Positions 43,707 through 50,960 of a DNA stretch of 64,000 nt are shown here, in pieces. Each line of letters opens with the position of its first letter. Within the stretch, counting starts at the first letter, position 1. The translations under genes and the position numbers were made by a program. The notes below the pieces were generated by a model. It saw only the letters and a list, made by a program, of their open reading frames with translations, was not told the DNA's origin and searched no databases. Source of the stretch: Namhaeicola litoreus (GTDB lineage Bacteria > Bacteroidota > Bacteroidia > Flavobacteriales > Flavobacteriaceae); contig NZ_JBHTMY010000004.1 of the NCBI RefSeq assembly GCF_042679565.1, forward strand, positions 124,001 to 188,000. Direction: 5' to 3'.

Positions 43707-43833
43707 TGTGGAAAAACTGCAAACTGCCATTCTCGTAAATATAATTGCCAGCATATTCTGTAGTTGTACCGGTACTCACGATATTTTTTTGTTTTACGCC
43801 TGTGACATCGTAAATGTATTCTATTTTAGAAAT
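43702..43833 (-). pseudogene. RHS-repeat protein fragment
   Basis: On the minus strand the frame reads ISKIEYIYDVTGVKQKNIVS, then TEYAGNYIYENGSLQFFHTP, in line with the YD-repeat and the EYAGNYIYENGxLQFF block that precedes the core end of RHS/polymorphic-toxin proteins in Bacteroidota. Only about 44 residues are left. There is no start, no upstream YD repeats and no downstream core; after FFHTP the sequence passes straight into repeat B. It lies just after the two small membrane-protein genes. This is best seen as debris from an RHS toxin gene. Confidence 0.75.
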
Positions 43834-43877
43834 AAATAACATTTGTTTTGCCATTTTAAATGTCAAGGTGTGGTAGT

Positions 43878-44240
43878 TCAACAATTAACAAATTCAAAAC
43901 CTGTTACTTTTTCACAAATCAATTTAAAATTCTCCGGATTGTAAAATAATACAGTAAAAAGAAGTGTTATACTAGCAGCAAAATCTATTAAATATAATAA
44001 TTCAAATATGATTTTTTCTTGAAAACTAATATGACTTTTACCATTCAAACAAATGTGAAAAGTTATCATCGTAGGGGACTTCCTGATAATAAAATGCCAA
44101 AAAAAATTAAAAATAATTATTAGGGGTATGGTTAAAATTATAGAAACATAATCAAACATAAAATCAAGTAAGAAAGCCGACATAAAAAAACTAACTGCGA
44201 ATTCAAACATCACAAATCGGATTTTCTTTAACATTATCAT
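43878..44240 (-). CDS. Small membrane protein, candidate orphan immunity protein
   Basis: A 120-residue protein with two or three hydrophobic helices early (FEFAVSFFMSAFLLDFMF, IILTIPLIIIFNFFWHFII) and one later (IFELLYLIDFAASITLLF). The end NFKLICEKVTGFEFVNC resembles the end of its upstream neighbour, DMKLFCEMIIRQISF, so the pair look like distant tandem paralogues. Its start overlaps the neighbour's stop by 4 bp. No family was recognised; a loose likeness to RDD-type membrane proteins is noted. The setting beside an RHS fragment suggests an orphan immunity gene, which is inference. Confidence 0.6.
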   Translation of the reverse strand: MIMLKKIRFVMFEFAVSFFMSAFLLDFMFDYVSIILTIPLIIIFNFFWHFIIRKSPTMITFHICLNGKSHISFQEKIIFELLYLIDFAASITLLFTVLFYNPENFKLICEKVTGFEFVNC

Positions 44241-44614
44241 GATAAAGGAGCAAAACTTATTTGCCTAATAATCATTTCACAAAACAATTTCATATCCTTC
44301 GTTCGTTTCAAAATTACAAATCGGATCAAATGAATAGGGCTTAACATTGAATCAATCATAAAAAATATAACAAATATAACCTCAGAGAACCTTTTATCTG
44401 ACATATTTTTAATCTTAAGTTTGACAAACTTCAACAACTTAGATTCTTTTCCATAAAAAAAAACAAAGTAATAGAAAATCAAAAAGCAAATGACCGAATA
44501 TAAATCGAATGATCGAAATTCTAAACTATCATCAATATAAGAAAGGAAAAAAAACAAAAAATATTTTATTATTGTAAAAACAGGCAATGACAATACCAAA
44601 AACAAAATTTTCAT
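44237..44614 (-). CDS. Small membrane protein, candidate orphan immunity protein
   Basis: A 125-residue, strongly hydrophobic and Phe-rich protein with about four helices (LFLVLSLPVFTIIKYFLFFF, DLYSVICFLIFYYFVFFY, EVIFVIFFMIDSMLSPIHLI). It starts 22 bp downstream of the inner end of repeat A and is translationally coupled to the next gene. Composition is unlike the secreted proteins nearby and close to AT-rich background, so its reality rests on the two coupled frames, the shared C-terminal KLxCE motif and placement. Function unknown; membrane immunity protein is the working idea. Confidence 0.55.
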   Translation of the reverse strand: MKILFLVLSLPVFTIIKYFLFFFLSYIDDSLEFRSFDLYSVICFLIFYYFVFFYGKESKLLKFVKLKIKNMSDKRFSEVIFVIFFMIDSMLSPIHLIRFVILKRTKDMKLFCEMIIRQISFAPLS

Positions 44615-44636
44615 AGTTTTCTAATTTTATCATTCA

Positions 44637-44812
44637 CCCCCGCTCCCGCGCGATTGTATCTTGTGGTTATTTCTTATTTTTATACTTTTCTGGTACCTAT
44701 TAAGCCACTCAATCCCTACCTCACGGTACAAAGCATATAAAAAACAGACCTTCAGGATTTTTAAATTTATAGTTTCTACTCATCGCTTAAAAATATTGTT
44801 TTATTCTAAAAT
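44637..44812 (-). repeat. Repeat A, copy 1 (about 170 bp)
   Basis: Nearly identical to 45781-45956, offset 1144 bp. Its inner, right-hand end on the minus strand is TCGCGCGGGAGCGGGGG. One minus-strand frame through it reads REVGIEWLNRYQKSIKIR in both copies, but no full gene is present. It lies 22 bp upstream of the membrane-protein pair. Confidence 0.92.
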
Positions 44813-44847
44813 TTCTACTATCTAATCGATAATATATATTTATTGCC

Positions 44848-44940
44848 ATGCGAAGGATTAGCTCCGCTAAATTTCATTTAGGTACGCTGAATCTTCGATT
44901 TGACTTCGTCGAATCTTCGATGTCGCGCGGTAGCGGGGGG
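44848..44940. repeat. Repeat B, copy 2, with extra diverged copy beyond it
   Basis: On the plus strand: GCGAAGGATTAGCTCCGCTA, AATTTCATTTA, two GAATCTTCGA boxes and the core TCGCGCGGTAGCGGGGG at 44923-44939. This core matches the inner end of repeat A at 16 of 17 bases in inverted orientation. A weaker B-like stretch follows to about 45003, with another GAATCTTCGA box at 44953. Confidence 0.85.
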
Positions 44941-45007
44941 ATTAGTTACACTGAATCTTCGATCTGTCTTCTTTGAATTTCATTTCGGGCGAGAACGAGG
45001 GGATGAA

Positions 45008-45133
45008 ATTCTGTCAATTCGAGTGAATTTTAAGAATGAAATGAATAAAATTTGTATCGAGAATTAGAATTTAAACTTTTATAGCAGTTCTCGATACGAT
45101 TTTTCGTCACTCAAAATCACTAGAACTGACAAA
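45008..45133. repeat. Imperfect 126-bp inverted repeat
   Basis: The left arm (45008-45066) contains CTGTCAATTCGAGTGA and GTATCGAGAATTAG. The right arm (45082-45133) contains CAGTTCTCGATACGA and TCACTAGAACTGACA, the complement with some mismatches. The arms are about 50-59 bp with a 15-bp loop. It lies between repeat B copies 2 and 3 and resembles a miniature inverted-repeat element. Confidence 0.75.
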
Positions 45134-45144
45134 TCCTCTATTAC

Positions 45145-45215
45145 CACGCGAAGGATTAGCTTCGCTAAATCTCATTTAGCTACGTTGAATCTTCGATTTC
45201 GTGTGGTAGCGGGGG
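45145..45215. repeat. Repeat B, copy 3 (cassette end)
   Basis: Reads GCGAAGGATTAGCTTCGCTA, AATCTCATTTAGCTACG, a GAATCTTCGA box, and the core TCGTGTGGTAGCGGGGG at 45199-45215. GCTAAATCTCATTTAGC forms a 7-bp stem with a 3-nt loop. The stop codon of the lipoprotein gene and its last 12 codons fall within this repeat. Confidence 0.85.
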
Positions 45216-45721
45216 AATTCTATTGCTTTAATTTCATCTAACAACTCCTTAATGGGAGTACAAAATTGACACTCAAAGTGGGAAATCCTATTTTCTTTTA
45301 AAATCATGATCCAATAAGGAGTATCATAGGTTAATGGAATATCTTTTTCTTTATTAATATCTGCTATATCTATATAAACATCTTTTTTCAAAGTTTTCCC
45401 CGAAGAATAGAAAAATCTATCATCTTTATTCATCCATATGAAAACTCTGAATCCTTTGAAATAATCTACGTAGTAATTTAAGTGTGTTTTGTCACCAAAA
45501 AATTCCTCACGCACCACTGCTAATATTTCTAGAGTATCAATACCTCTTTTTATGAAATCAATATCATATTTAAGAGAATCTAACATTGAATCATTACAAT
45601 AAATCTCTAGAAGCTCTTTTGAAGCGTCAGTTAGTTCACCTTTTTTGAATTCTACAATTTCCGTTTTATTTTCTTGGCAACTTGTAAGAACTAAGAAAAC
45701 CAATAATATCAATCTTTTCAT
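45176..45721 (-). CDS. Lipoprotein of unknown function whose 3' end lies in repeat B
   Basis: A 181-residue protein with a lipoprotein signal, KRLILLVFLVLTSCQE, and Cys15 as the likely lipidation site. The mature part is acidic and mixed alpha/beta (for example KGFRVFIWMNKDDRFFYSSG and YWIMILKENRISHFECQFC), with no family recognised. The final residues PRYHTKSKIQRS are encoded by repeat B, so the original C-terminus has probably been replaced. It is preceded by repeat A, 60 bp upstream. Size, lipid anchor and setting near RHS remains would suit an immunity lipoprotein; this is inference. Confidence 0.65.
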   Translation of the reverse strand: MKRLILLVFLVLTSCQENKTEIVEFKKGELTDASKELLEIYCNDSMLDSLKYDIDFIKRGIDTLEILAVVREEFFGDKTHLNYYVDYFKGFRVFIWMNKDDRFFYSSGKTLKKDVYIDIADINKEKDIPLTYDTPYWIMILKENRISHFECQFCTPIKELLDEIKAIEFPRYHTKSKIQRS

Positions 45722-45780
45722 TGCTGTTGAATAAAATCTTTATTATAATGAATATATGTTCCACTTTGAGGGTGGTAAAA

Positions 45781-45956
45781 CCCTCGCTCCCGCGCGATTG
45801 TATCTTGTGGCTATTTCTTATTTTTATACTTTTCTGGTACCTATTAAGCCACTCAATCCCTACCTCACGGTACAAAGCATATAAAAAACAGACCTTCAGG
45901 ATTTTTAAATTTATAGTTTTTACTTCTCGGTTAAAAATATTGTTTATTTTAAAAAT
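45781..45956 (-). repeat. Repeat A, copy 2 (about 170 bp)
   Basis: Nearly identical to the copy at 44637-44812. Its inner end on the minus strand is TCGCGCGGGAGCGAGGG (45781-45797), one mismatch from copy 1. It lies 60 bp upstream of the lipoprotein start. From here to about 46128 there is AT-rich DNA without a convincing gene; plus- and minus-strand frames crossing the repeat are treated as chance. Confidence 0.92.
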
Positions 45957-46128
45957 ACATGCGGCATCTTTATTTTTTTTATCAGCATGCACGGATGAAT
46001 ACATCAGCATCCAGCAAAAGTTTTATCAGCACATTGGCATGTCAAGTTGCGGCATGTTGATACCTTGTAATTTAGTTTCCAAAAAAATGAATTCAGGAAG
46101 GAATTGTCATGTGTTAAAACTTAAACAA

Positions 46129-46163
46129 AATAAAGCCGCCTCAAATTTTGAGGCGGCTTTATT
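46129..46163 (-). terminator. Rho-independent terminator
   Basis: AATAAAGCCGCCTCAAA pairs with TTTGAGGCGGCTTTATT, giving a very stable GC-rich stem with A/T flanks. It lies 25 bp after the stop of the PLP enzyme at 46188. Confidence 0.92.
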
Positions 46164-46187
46164 ACGATATAAATTGTTTATTTTCTT

Positions 46188-47417
46188 TTAGGCCTGTACA
46201 GTTGCTTTTTCTTGTAAAATATTCAGATCGAGCATGCACTGTTTCATGGTTGCATAGGTTCTTTCAATGTCATTGTCTAAACCGATAGAAAATCTGATCA
46301 AACCATTGGTAAGTCCCATGGCTTCTTGTTCTTCAACAGGAATTTCCGATGAGGTTGCCGTACCAGGTGCATTAAACAAGGTTTTGTAAAAACCTAAACT
46401 CACAGCCAGATAACCCAAATTTCGTTTTTGCATGAGTTCCATCAGTTCGTCGGCTTTTTCCAATGAGCCAGCGTCAAATGCCAACATTCCACCAAAACCG
46501 TATTGCGGATTGTAAAGAGATTTAAACAACGCGTGTTGCGGGTGACTTTTTAATCCGGGATAGATCATTTTGATACCATCCTGCTCGAATTTTTCTGCCA
46601 AATACATGGCATTTTCGCTGTGTTTCTTCATACGGATATGCAGCGTCCTCATATTTTTTAACACGCTGGCAGAACGCAAACTATCCATCACAGAGCCCAA
46701 TAACATACAAGCACCGTCATTCACATTTCTCGTTGCATCGATAAATTCTTTGCTGGCGCAAATGACACCTGCCACCGTATCACTGGTTCCGTTGATGAAC
46801 TTTGTCAAACTATGGATGACGATATCTGCACCTAAAATCGCAGGAGAAATACTCAAAGGAGAAAAGGTATTGTCTACTACCAACTTGAGATCATATTTTT
46901 TAGCAATTTTTGCCAGTGATTTGATATCAGCAACTTCCAATAATGGGTTGCTTACACTTTCGCAATAGATCACTTTTGTATGCTCGTTGATCGCATTTTC
47001 AACTTGTTCTAAATTGGTAATGTCTACGAAAGAGGTGTTCATACCAAATTTTGGAGCAAAATTTTTAAAATAAGCATAAGTACCTCCGTATATGGTTCTC
47101 GCCGAAATGATATGGTCGCCGGCTTGACAAATTTGCATCAAAGCAGCTGTGATGGCACCCATTCCGGAAGAGGTTACATTGGCCGATTCTGTTCCCTCCA
47201 TCGCGGCTAGCGCCTGACCTAAATATAGGTTACTAGGACTACTATGGCGAGAATACAAATAACAACCTTCGGTGTTTCCTTCAAAAGTGTCCATCATCGA
47301 TTTTGCTGCCAAAAAAGTATAGGTAGAAGAGTCTGAAATAGAAGGGTTTACACCACCAAATTCTCCAAAATATTGTAAGTCTTGTATTCTGTCTGCGGGT
47401 TTAAAATCTGAAGCCAT
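46188..47417 (-). CDS. Trans-sulfuration PLP enzyme (cystathionine/methionine gamma-lyase family)
   Basis: A 409-residue Cys/Met-metabolism PLP enzyme. It has YSRHSSPS (the Tyr and Arg that bind PLP phosphate), TSSGMGAIT, TIYGGTYAYF at 108-117, VDNTFSPL and the Schiff-base Lys206 in HSLTKFINGTSD. Family members make or break C-S bonds in cystathionine, methionine or acyl-homoserine. The cysteine characteristic of true methionine gamma-lyase is Gly112 here, so that product name is not safe. The gene is divergent from an Lrp/AsnC regulator, whose likely target it is. Substrate unresolved. Confidence 0.85.
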   Translation of the reverse strand: MASDFKPADRIQDLQYFGEFGGVNPSISDSSTYTFLAAKSMMDTFEGNTEGCYLYSRHSSPSNLYLGQALAAMEGTESANVTSSGMGAITAALMQICQAGDHIISARTIYGGTYAYFKNFAPKFGMNTSFVDITNLEQVENAINEHTKVIYCESVSNPLLEVADIKSLAKIAKKYDLKLVVDNTFSPLSISPAILGADIVIHSLTKFINGTSDTVAGVICASKEFIDATRNVNDGACMLLGSVMDSLRSASVLKNMRTLHIRMKKHSENAMYLAEKFEQDGIKMIYPGLKSHPQHALFKSLYNPQYGFGGMLAFDAGSLEKADELMELMQKRNLGYLAVSLGFYKTLFNAPGTATSSEIPVEEQEAMGLTNGLIRFSIGLDNDIERTYATMKQCMLDLNILQEKATVQA

Positions 47418-47446
47418 AGTTATTTATTTTTCTACAAAATTCGTTA

Positions 47447-47564
47447 TAATTAGATAAAATAACAATTATTAATTTATAAAGTAGTTTATAAAACTATAAT
47501 ATTAGTGTAATTAGATAAATATTCTATAAATTTGTGATTTAATAGATGTTTATAGAAAATATTT
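47447..47564. promoter_or_regulatory. Divergent control region with direct and inverted repeats
   Basis: TAATTAGATAAA occurs at 47447-47458 and again at 47508-47519, 61 bp apart. An inverted repeat, AAATATTCTATAAA at 47517-47530 and TTTATAGAAAATATTT at 47549-47564, ends 1 bp before the regulator's ATG. Lrp-type proteins bind several spaced AT-rich sites, so this is a plausible autoregulatory operator also serving the divergent PLP enzyme gene. Confidence 0.5.
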
Positions 47565-47565
47565 C

Positions 47566-48024
47566 ATGAAGTTCGATAAGATTGATCAGGAAATTCTTTG
47601 GATTTTACAAACCGACAGCAAGACTACTACCAAACAAATGGCACATCAATTGGGTTTGTCGAATACAGCGGTTTATGAGCGTGTTCGAAAATTGGAAAGA
47701 ACAGGCGTCATCAAACAATATGTGGCATTGGTTGATTTTGAAAAAATTGACAAATCATTTATCGCTTTTTGTCAGATCAAACTGGTGCAGCACCGGCATG
47801 ACTTGGTAAAGAAATTTGAGAAAGAAGTCTTGCAATTTGATGAGGTGTTGGAATGTTATAATGTGAGTGGTGAATACGACTATATATTGCGTGTTGCGGT
47901 AAAAAACATGAAGGCTTACCGTGAATTTTTGAATAACAAACTCACCATGTTGGATTATATAGGAAGTGCCTATTCTACATTTATCATCAATGAGGTGAAA
48001 AATTCTGTTCAAATAAGGGTATAA
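47566..48024 (+). CDS. Lrp/AsnC-family transcriptional regulator
   Basis: At 152 residues it has the family's usual size. The N-terminal winged helix-turn-helix (KIDQEILWILQTDSKTTTKQ, then LGLSNTAVYERVRKLERTG) covers residues 4-50. The C-terminal RAM domain, which senses amino acids and forms oligomers, has CYNVSGEYDYILRVAVKNM at about 98-116. It is divergent from the trans-sulfuration enzyme and probably controls it in response to an amino acid such as methionine. Such pairing of an AsnC-type regulator with its target is common. Its promoter region carries repeats described separately. Confidence 0.92.
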   Translation: MKFDKIDQEILWILQTDSKTTTKQMAHQLGLSNTAVYERVRKLERTGVIKQYVALVDFEKIDKSFIAFCQIKLVQHRHDLVKKFEKEVLQFDEVLECYNVSGEYDYILRVAVKNMKAYREFLNNKLTMLDYIGSAYSTFIINEVKNSVQIRV

Positions 48025-48055
48025 AAAAAGGCCGCTCTTTCGAACAGCCTTCTTT
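48024..48055 (+). terminator. Weak terminator-like hairpin
   Basis: AAGGC at 48028-48032 and GCCTT at 48047-48051 with A- and T-rich flanks lie immediately after the regulator's stop, between convergent genes. The stem is only 5 bp with mismatches inside. Confidence 0.4.
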
Positions 48056-48059
48056 AAAT

Positions 48060-50336
48060 TTATTGACTTACATTGTTCTTTTGGAACTGGTCAAACTTTG
48101 TTTCTTCTTGTTTTTTAGGCCAACTGTTGTTTGATTGGTCTATATCAGCGGTTAAATTATTCGGATCGACATTGATCTCTACAATTTCTTTATCAGAGGC
48201 TACTAATTTTTTAATCTCTTTGTCATTGAATCTCCAGATTTCAGCAGGATAATATTTCTGTTCTTTTGTACCATCTGCATAAGTAAATTCTGCTAAAATG
48301 GGCATCACCAAACCTCCCGGTTTTTCAAATACAATTTCATAGAAAAATTTCGTGTTTTTTAAAGATTGTCTTTCTTCTGCTGAGTAATTCTCATTTAAGA
48401 AGTCACTTAAAAATTTATAATCTTTCATCGGATCAACATCCTTTGCCATCTCCTTATTGTACTCCTCACTATCAGGATTGATCAAGAAAAGTGCAGGCAA
48501 GAAATCCTCTACTTTCATACCATATCTGGCCGCCATATTTTTAGCTCTTTCCGTTGGTTGATCTGTCACGACATATTTATTCACCTCTTTTACACCGATA
48601 TCTGTATAATCTGTGGTAAAGAACCAACCTCTCCAAAACCAATCGAGGTCTGTGCCTGAAGCATCTTCCATGGTTCTAAAGAAATCTGCAGGCGTTGGGT
48701 GTTTAAATTTCCATCTTTCGGCATAAGTTTTAAAGGCTTTATCGAAAAGTTCATGTCCGAGAATTACTTCTCTCAACATATACAAACCTGCTGCAGGCTT
48801 AGAATAAGCGTTAGAGCCACTACTGTAAACGTTGTCGTGTTGCGTCATGATGGGAGCAATTCTACTCTGATCTCCACCCATATATCGCACAACATCTTTA
48901 GGAAATCCTCTCGATGGAAAACCCGGTTCAAATTCTTGTTCTGCCAAAAGTTCTGCAAAGGTATTCAGACCTTCATCCATCCAACCCCATTGACGTTCAT
49001 CTGAATTAACGATCATCGGAAACCAGTTATGGCCAACCTCATGCGTAATTACGCCGATCATTCCATTTCTCGTTCTTTCGGAATAGGTTCCATCTTCATT
49101 TGGTCGACCAAAATTCCAACAGATCATAGGGTATTCCATCCCTTGTTGTTTGGCATGCACAGAAATCGCTTTATGGTAAGGGTAATCGAACATCCTTTTA
49201 GAATAGCTTTCAACAGTATGAGCAACCACTCTTGTAGAATATTCTTCCCATAATGGATTTCCTTCTTTTGGATATAACGAAATGGCCATCACTTTTTTGT
49301 TACCCACTTTTACAGCTTGACCATCTAAAATGTATTTTCTAGAGCTCGCAAAAGCGAAATCACGCACATTATCGGCTTTTAACTTCCATGTTTTGGTTTT
49401 CTTCGCAAAAGATTTTTCGCTTTCTTCAGCTTCTGCTTGCGTGACAATCACAACTGGTTTATCGAAAGAGTTTTCTGCTTGCTCATATCTTTTCCATTGC
49501 TCTTTGGTGAGCATATCCTTTCTGTTCAATACATAGCCAGTTCCATCTAGAATGTGGTCAGCAGGTGTAGTAATGTTCACCTCATAATTTCCAAAAGGAA
49601 GGGCAAATTCACCGGTACCCAAAAATTGTAGTGTTTGCCATCCTTCTACATCATTATAGACTGCCATTCTAGGAAAAAATTGAGCAATAATATAGGTATT
49701 GTTACCATCCTTTGGAAAATGTTCAAATCCAGATCTCGATCTGTCTACCGTATGCTCTGGTATGTTATACCACCATTTTATTTTAAAGCTCGTATTGGCT
49801 CCAGGTTTTAAGGTAGTTGGCAAATCCACACGCATCATGGTACCATTCACTGTGTAAGGCAGTTTTCCGCCTGTCATATTTTGTACGTAGTCGATTTTAA
49901 AACCACCGTCAAAAGGTTTTCCTAAAAAGGATTGGGTAAATTTTTCAGGACTGTAAAAAACCCCCGGTCCGCCTTCTTTCACATCTTGTGTTTTTGCATC
50001 GGCAGCTCTGATATTCTGGTCTAATTGAACCCACAAATAATCTAAATCATCCGGTGAGTTGTTGTGATAGGTGATTGTTTCTTCGCCATAGATACGTTGT
50101 TTTTCATCTTCCAAAACAATATCCATTTTATAATCAGCCTGTTGCTGATAATATTCATGACCAGGCGCTCCTGATGCCGTTCTGTAGTTGTTTGGCGTAG
50201 GCAATTCCTGGTATAATTGTCTGAATTTACTCGTGTTGTAATGTCCTTGTTCTCTTGCGGCAGGCTTCTCTTCCTGTGCAAATCCCGAAAGAGCTAAAAT
50301 TCCACTTAATAATGTTAAAAATAACGTTTTTCTCAT
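48060..50336 (-). CDS. M1-family metallopeptidase, secreted
   Basis: A 758-residue protein with a signal peptide (RKTLFLTLLSGILALSGFAQ). The gluzincin zinc site is complete: His432-Glu433-x-x-His436 (HEVGHNWF) and Glu455 in WMDEGLNTFAE, exactly 18 residues later. The N-terminal beta domain contains EETITYHNNSPDDLDYLWVQ. It lacks the usual GAMEN exopeptidase motif; instead GMEYPMICW is near residue 400. It should be a periplasmic or surface zinc peptidase. The gene follows DUF6702 by 67 bp, a pairing seen in flavobacteria, so the two may work together. Substrate unknown. Confidence 0.92.
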   Translation of the reverse strand: MRKTLFLTLLSGILALSGFAQEEKPAAREQGHYNTSKFRQLYQELPTPNNYRTASGAPGHEYYQQQADYKMDIVLEDEKQRIYGEETITYHNNSPDDLDYLWVQLDQNIRAADAKTQDVKEGGPGVFYSPEKFTQSFLGKPFDGGFKIDYVQNMTGGKLPYTVNGTMMRVDLPTTLKPGANTSFKIKWWYNIPEHTVDRSRSGFEHFPKDGNNTYIIAQFFPRMAVYNDVEGWQTLQFLGTGEFALPFGNYEVNITTPADHILDGTGYVLNRKDMLTKEQWKRYEQAENSFDKPVVIVTQAEAEESEKSFAKKTKTWKLKADNVRDFAFASSRKYILDGQAVKVGNKKVMAISLYPKEGNPLWEEYSTRVVAHTVESYSKRMFDYPYHKAISVHAKQQGMEYPMICWNFGRPNEDGTYSERTRNGMIGVITHEVGHNWFPMIVNSDERQWGWMDEGLNTFAELLAEQEFEPGFPSRGFPKDVVRYMGGDQSRIAPIMTQHDNVYSSGSNAYSKPAAGLYMLREVILGHELFDKAFKTYAERWKFKHPTPADFFRTMEDASGTDLDWFWRGWFFTTDYTDIGVKEVNKYVVTDQPTERAKNMAARYGMKVEDFLPALFLINPDSEEYNKEMAKDVDPMKDYKFLSDFLNENYSAEERQSLKNTKFFYEIVFEKPGGLVMPILAEFTYADGTKEQKYYPAEIWRFNDKEIKKLVASDKEIVEINVDPNNLTADIDQSNNSWPKKQEETKFDQFQKNNVSQ

Positions 50337-50403
50337 TTTGTATTTTTTTCCTTTAAATCCGTCGCCAATATAGGATAATTCCGTTTTTTTAAAGGTTCTT
50401 ATT

Positions 50404-50901
50404 TTAGTATTTTAACATTTCTTTATCATTTCTCTTTGTCAAGATAAATGTATTGCGTTTGTCGTTGATATTCAGCTGGATATAATTTTCCTGATCTTCA
50501 TATTGTTCAAATAATATACTATTTGTAACTTCTATTACATCCACAGCATTGATTTTCTCGGCGATCAAGTAAAAATAGACCACATCGTTTTCATATTCTT
50601 TGCCTAAATAGCGGGTTGAAATAGTTTTACCATTTATTTTAATCTGAAATTTTTGAGCGATGTATAATTCCAGAAATTTATCCGTATCAAGAGGTTCTTT
50701 TACGGTCGACAATTCAAATTCTTTATTGAAGCGTTGATTTAAGGCTAGTTCAATATCATCAATAAAAAAGCGCATCGAGATCTGCAATTCCTGTTTTTGT
50801 TCTGCAAATTTGATCTCTGTTACGCTCACATAATACTTATGCACAGTAAAAGACAAGAAAAAAAGAGAAACCAGGATAAAAATAGATTTGGAAAACCTCA
50901 T
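50404..50901 (-). CDS. DUF6702-like protein
   Basis: A 165-residue exported protein with one N-terminal hydrophobic segment (SKSIFILVSLFFLSFTVH) followed by a beta-rich domain (KYYVSVTEIKFAEQKQELQI, SMRFFIDDIELALNQRF). This opening is that of the DUF6702 family, small proteins coded next to M1 peptidases in Bacteroidota. Function is unknown. It is probably in the periplasm and co-transcribed with the peptidase 67 bp downstream. Its start lies about 60 bp from the divergent glycosylase start. Confidence 0.78.
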   Translation of the reverse strand: MRFSKSIFILVSLFFLSFTVHKYYVSVTEIKFAEQKQELQISMRFFIDDIELALNQRFNKEFELSTVKEPLDTDKFLELYIAQKFQIKINGKTISTRYLGKEYENDVVYFYLIAEKINAVDVIEVTNSILFEQYEDQENYIQLNINDKRNTFILTKRNDKEMLKY

Positions 50902-50960
50902 ATTGAATATTTGTTAACTTCGTAAAAAATGCAAATCTAAACCAATTAAAGAAAACCCAA

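Noticed and set aside
45666..46010. 114-codon minus-strand frame crossing repeat A and the lipoprotein start
   Set aside because: It overlaps the better-supported lipoprotein gene and ends in background sequence; only the repeat part is shared with the other copy.
45721..46191. 156-codon plus-strand frame
   Set aside because: It runs through repeat A and the terminator of the next gene; no protein-like features.
50351..50396. CCTTTAAA and TTTAAAGG inverted repeat before the M1 peptidase gene
   Set aside because: Short AT-rich arms 30 bp apart are expected by chance in such DNA.
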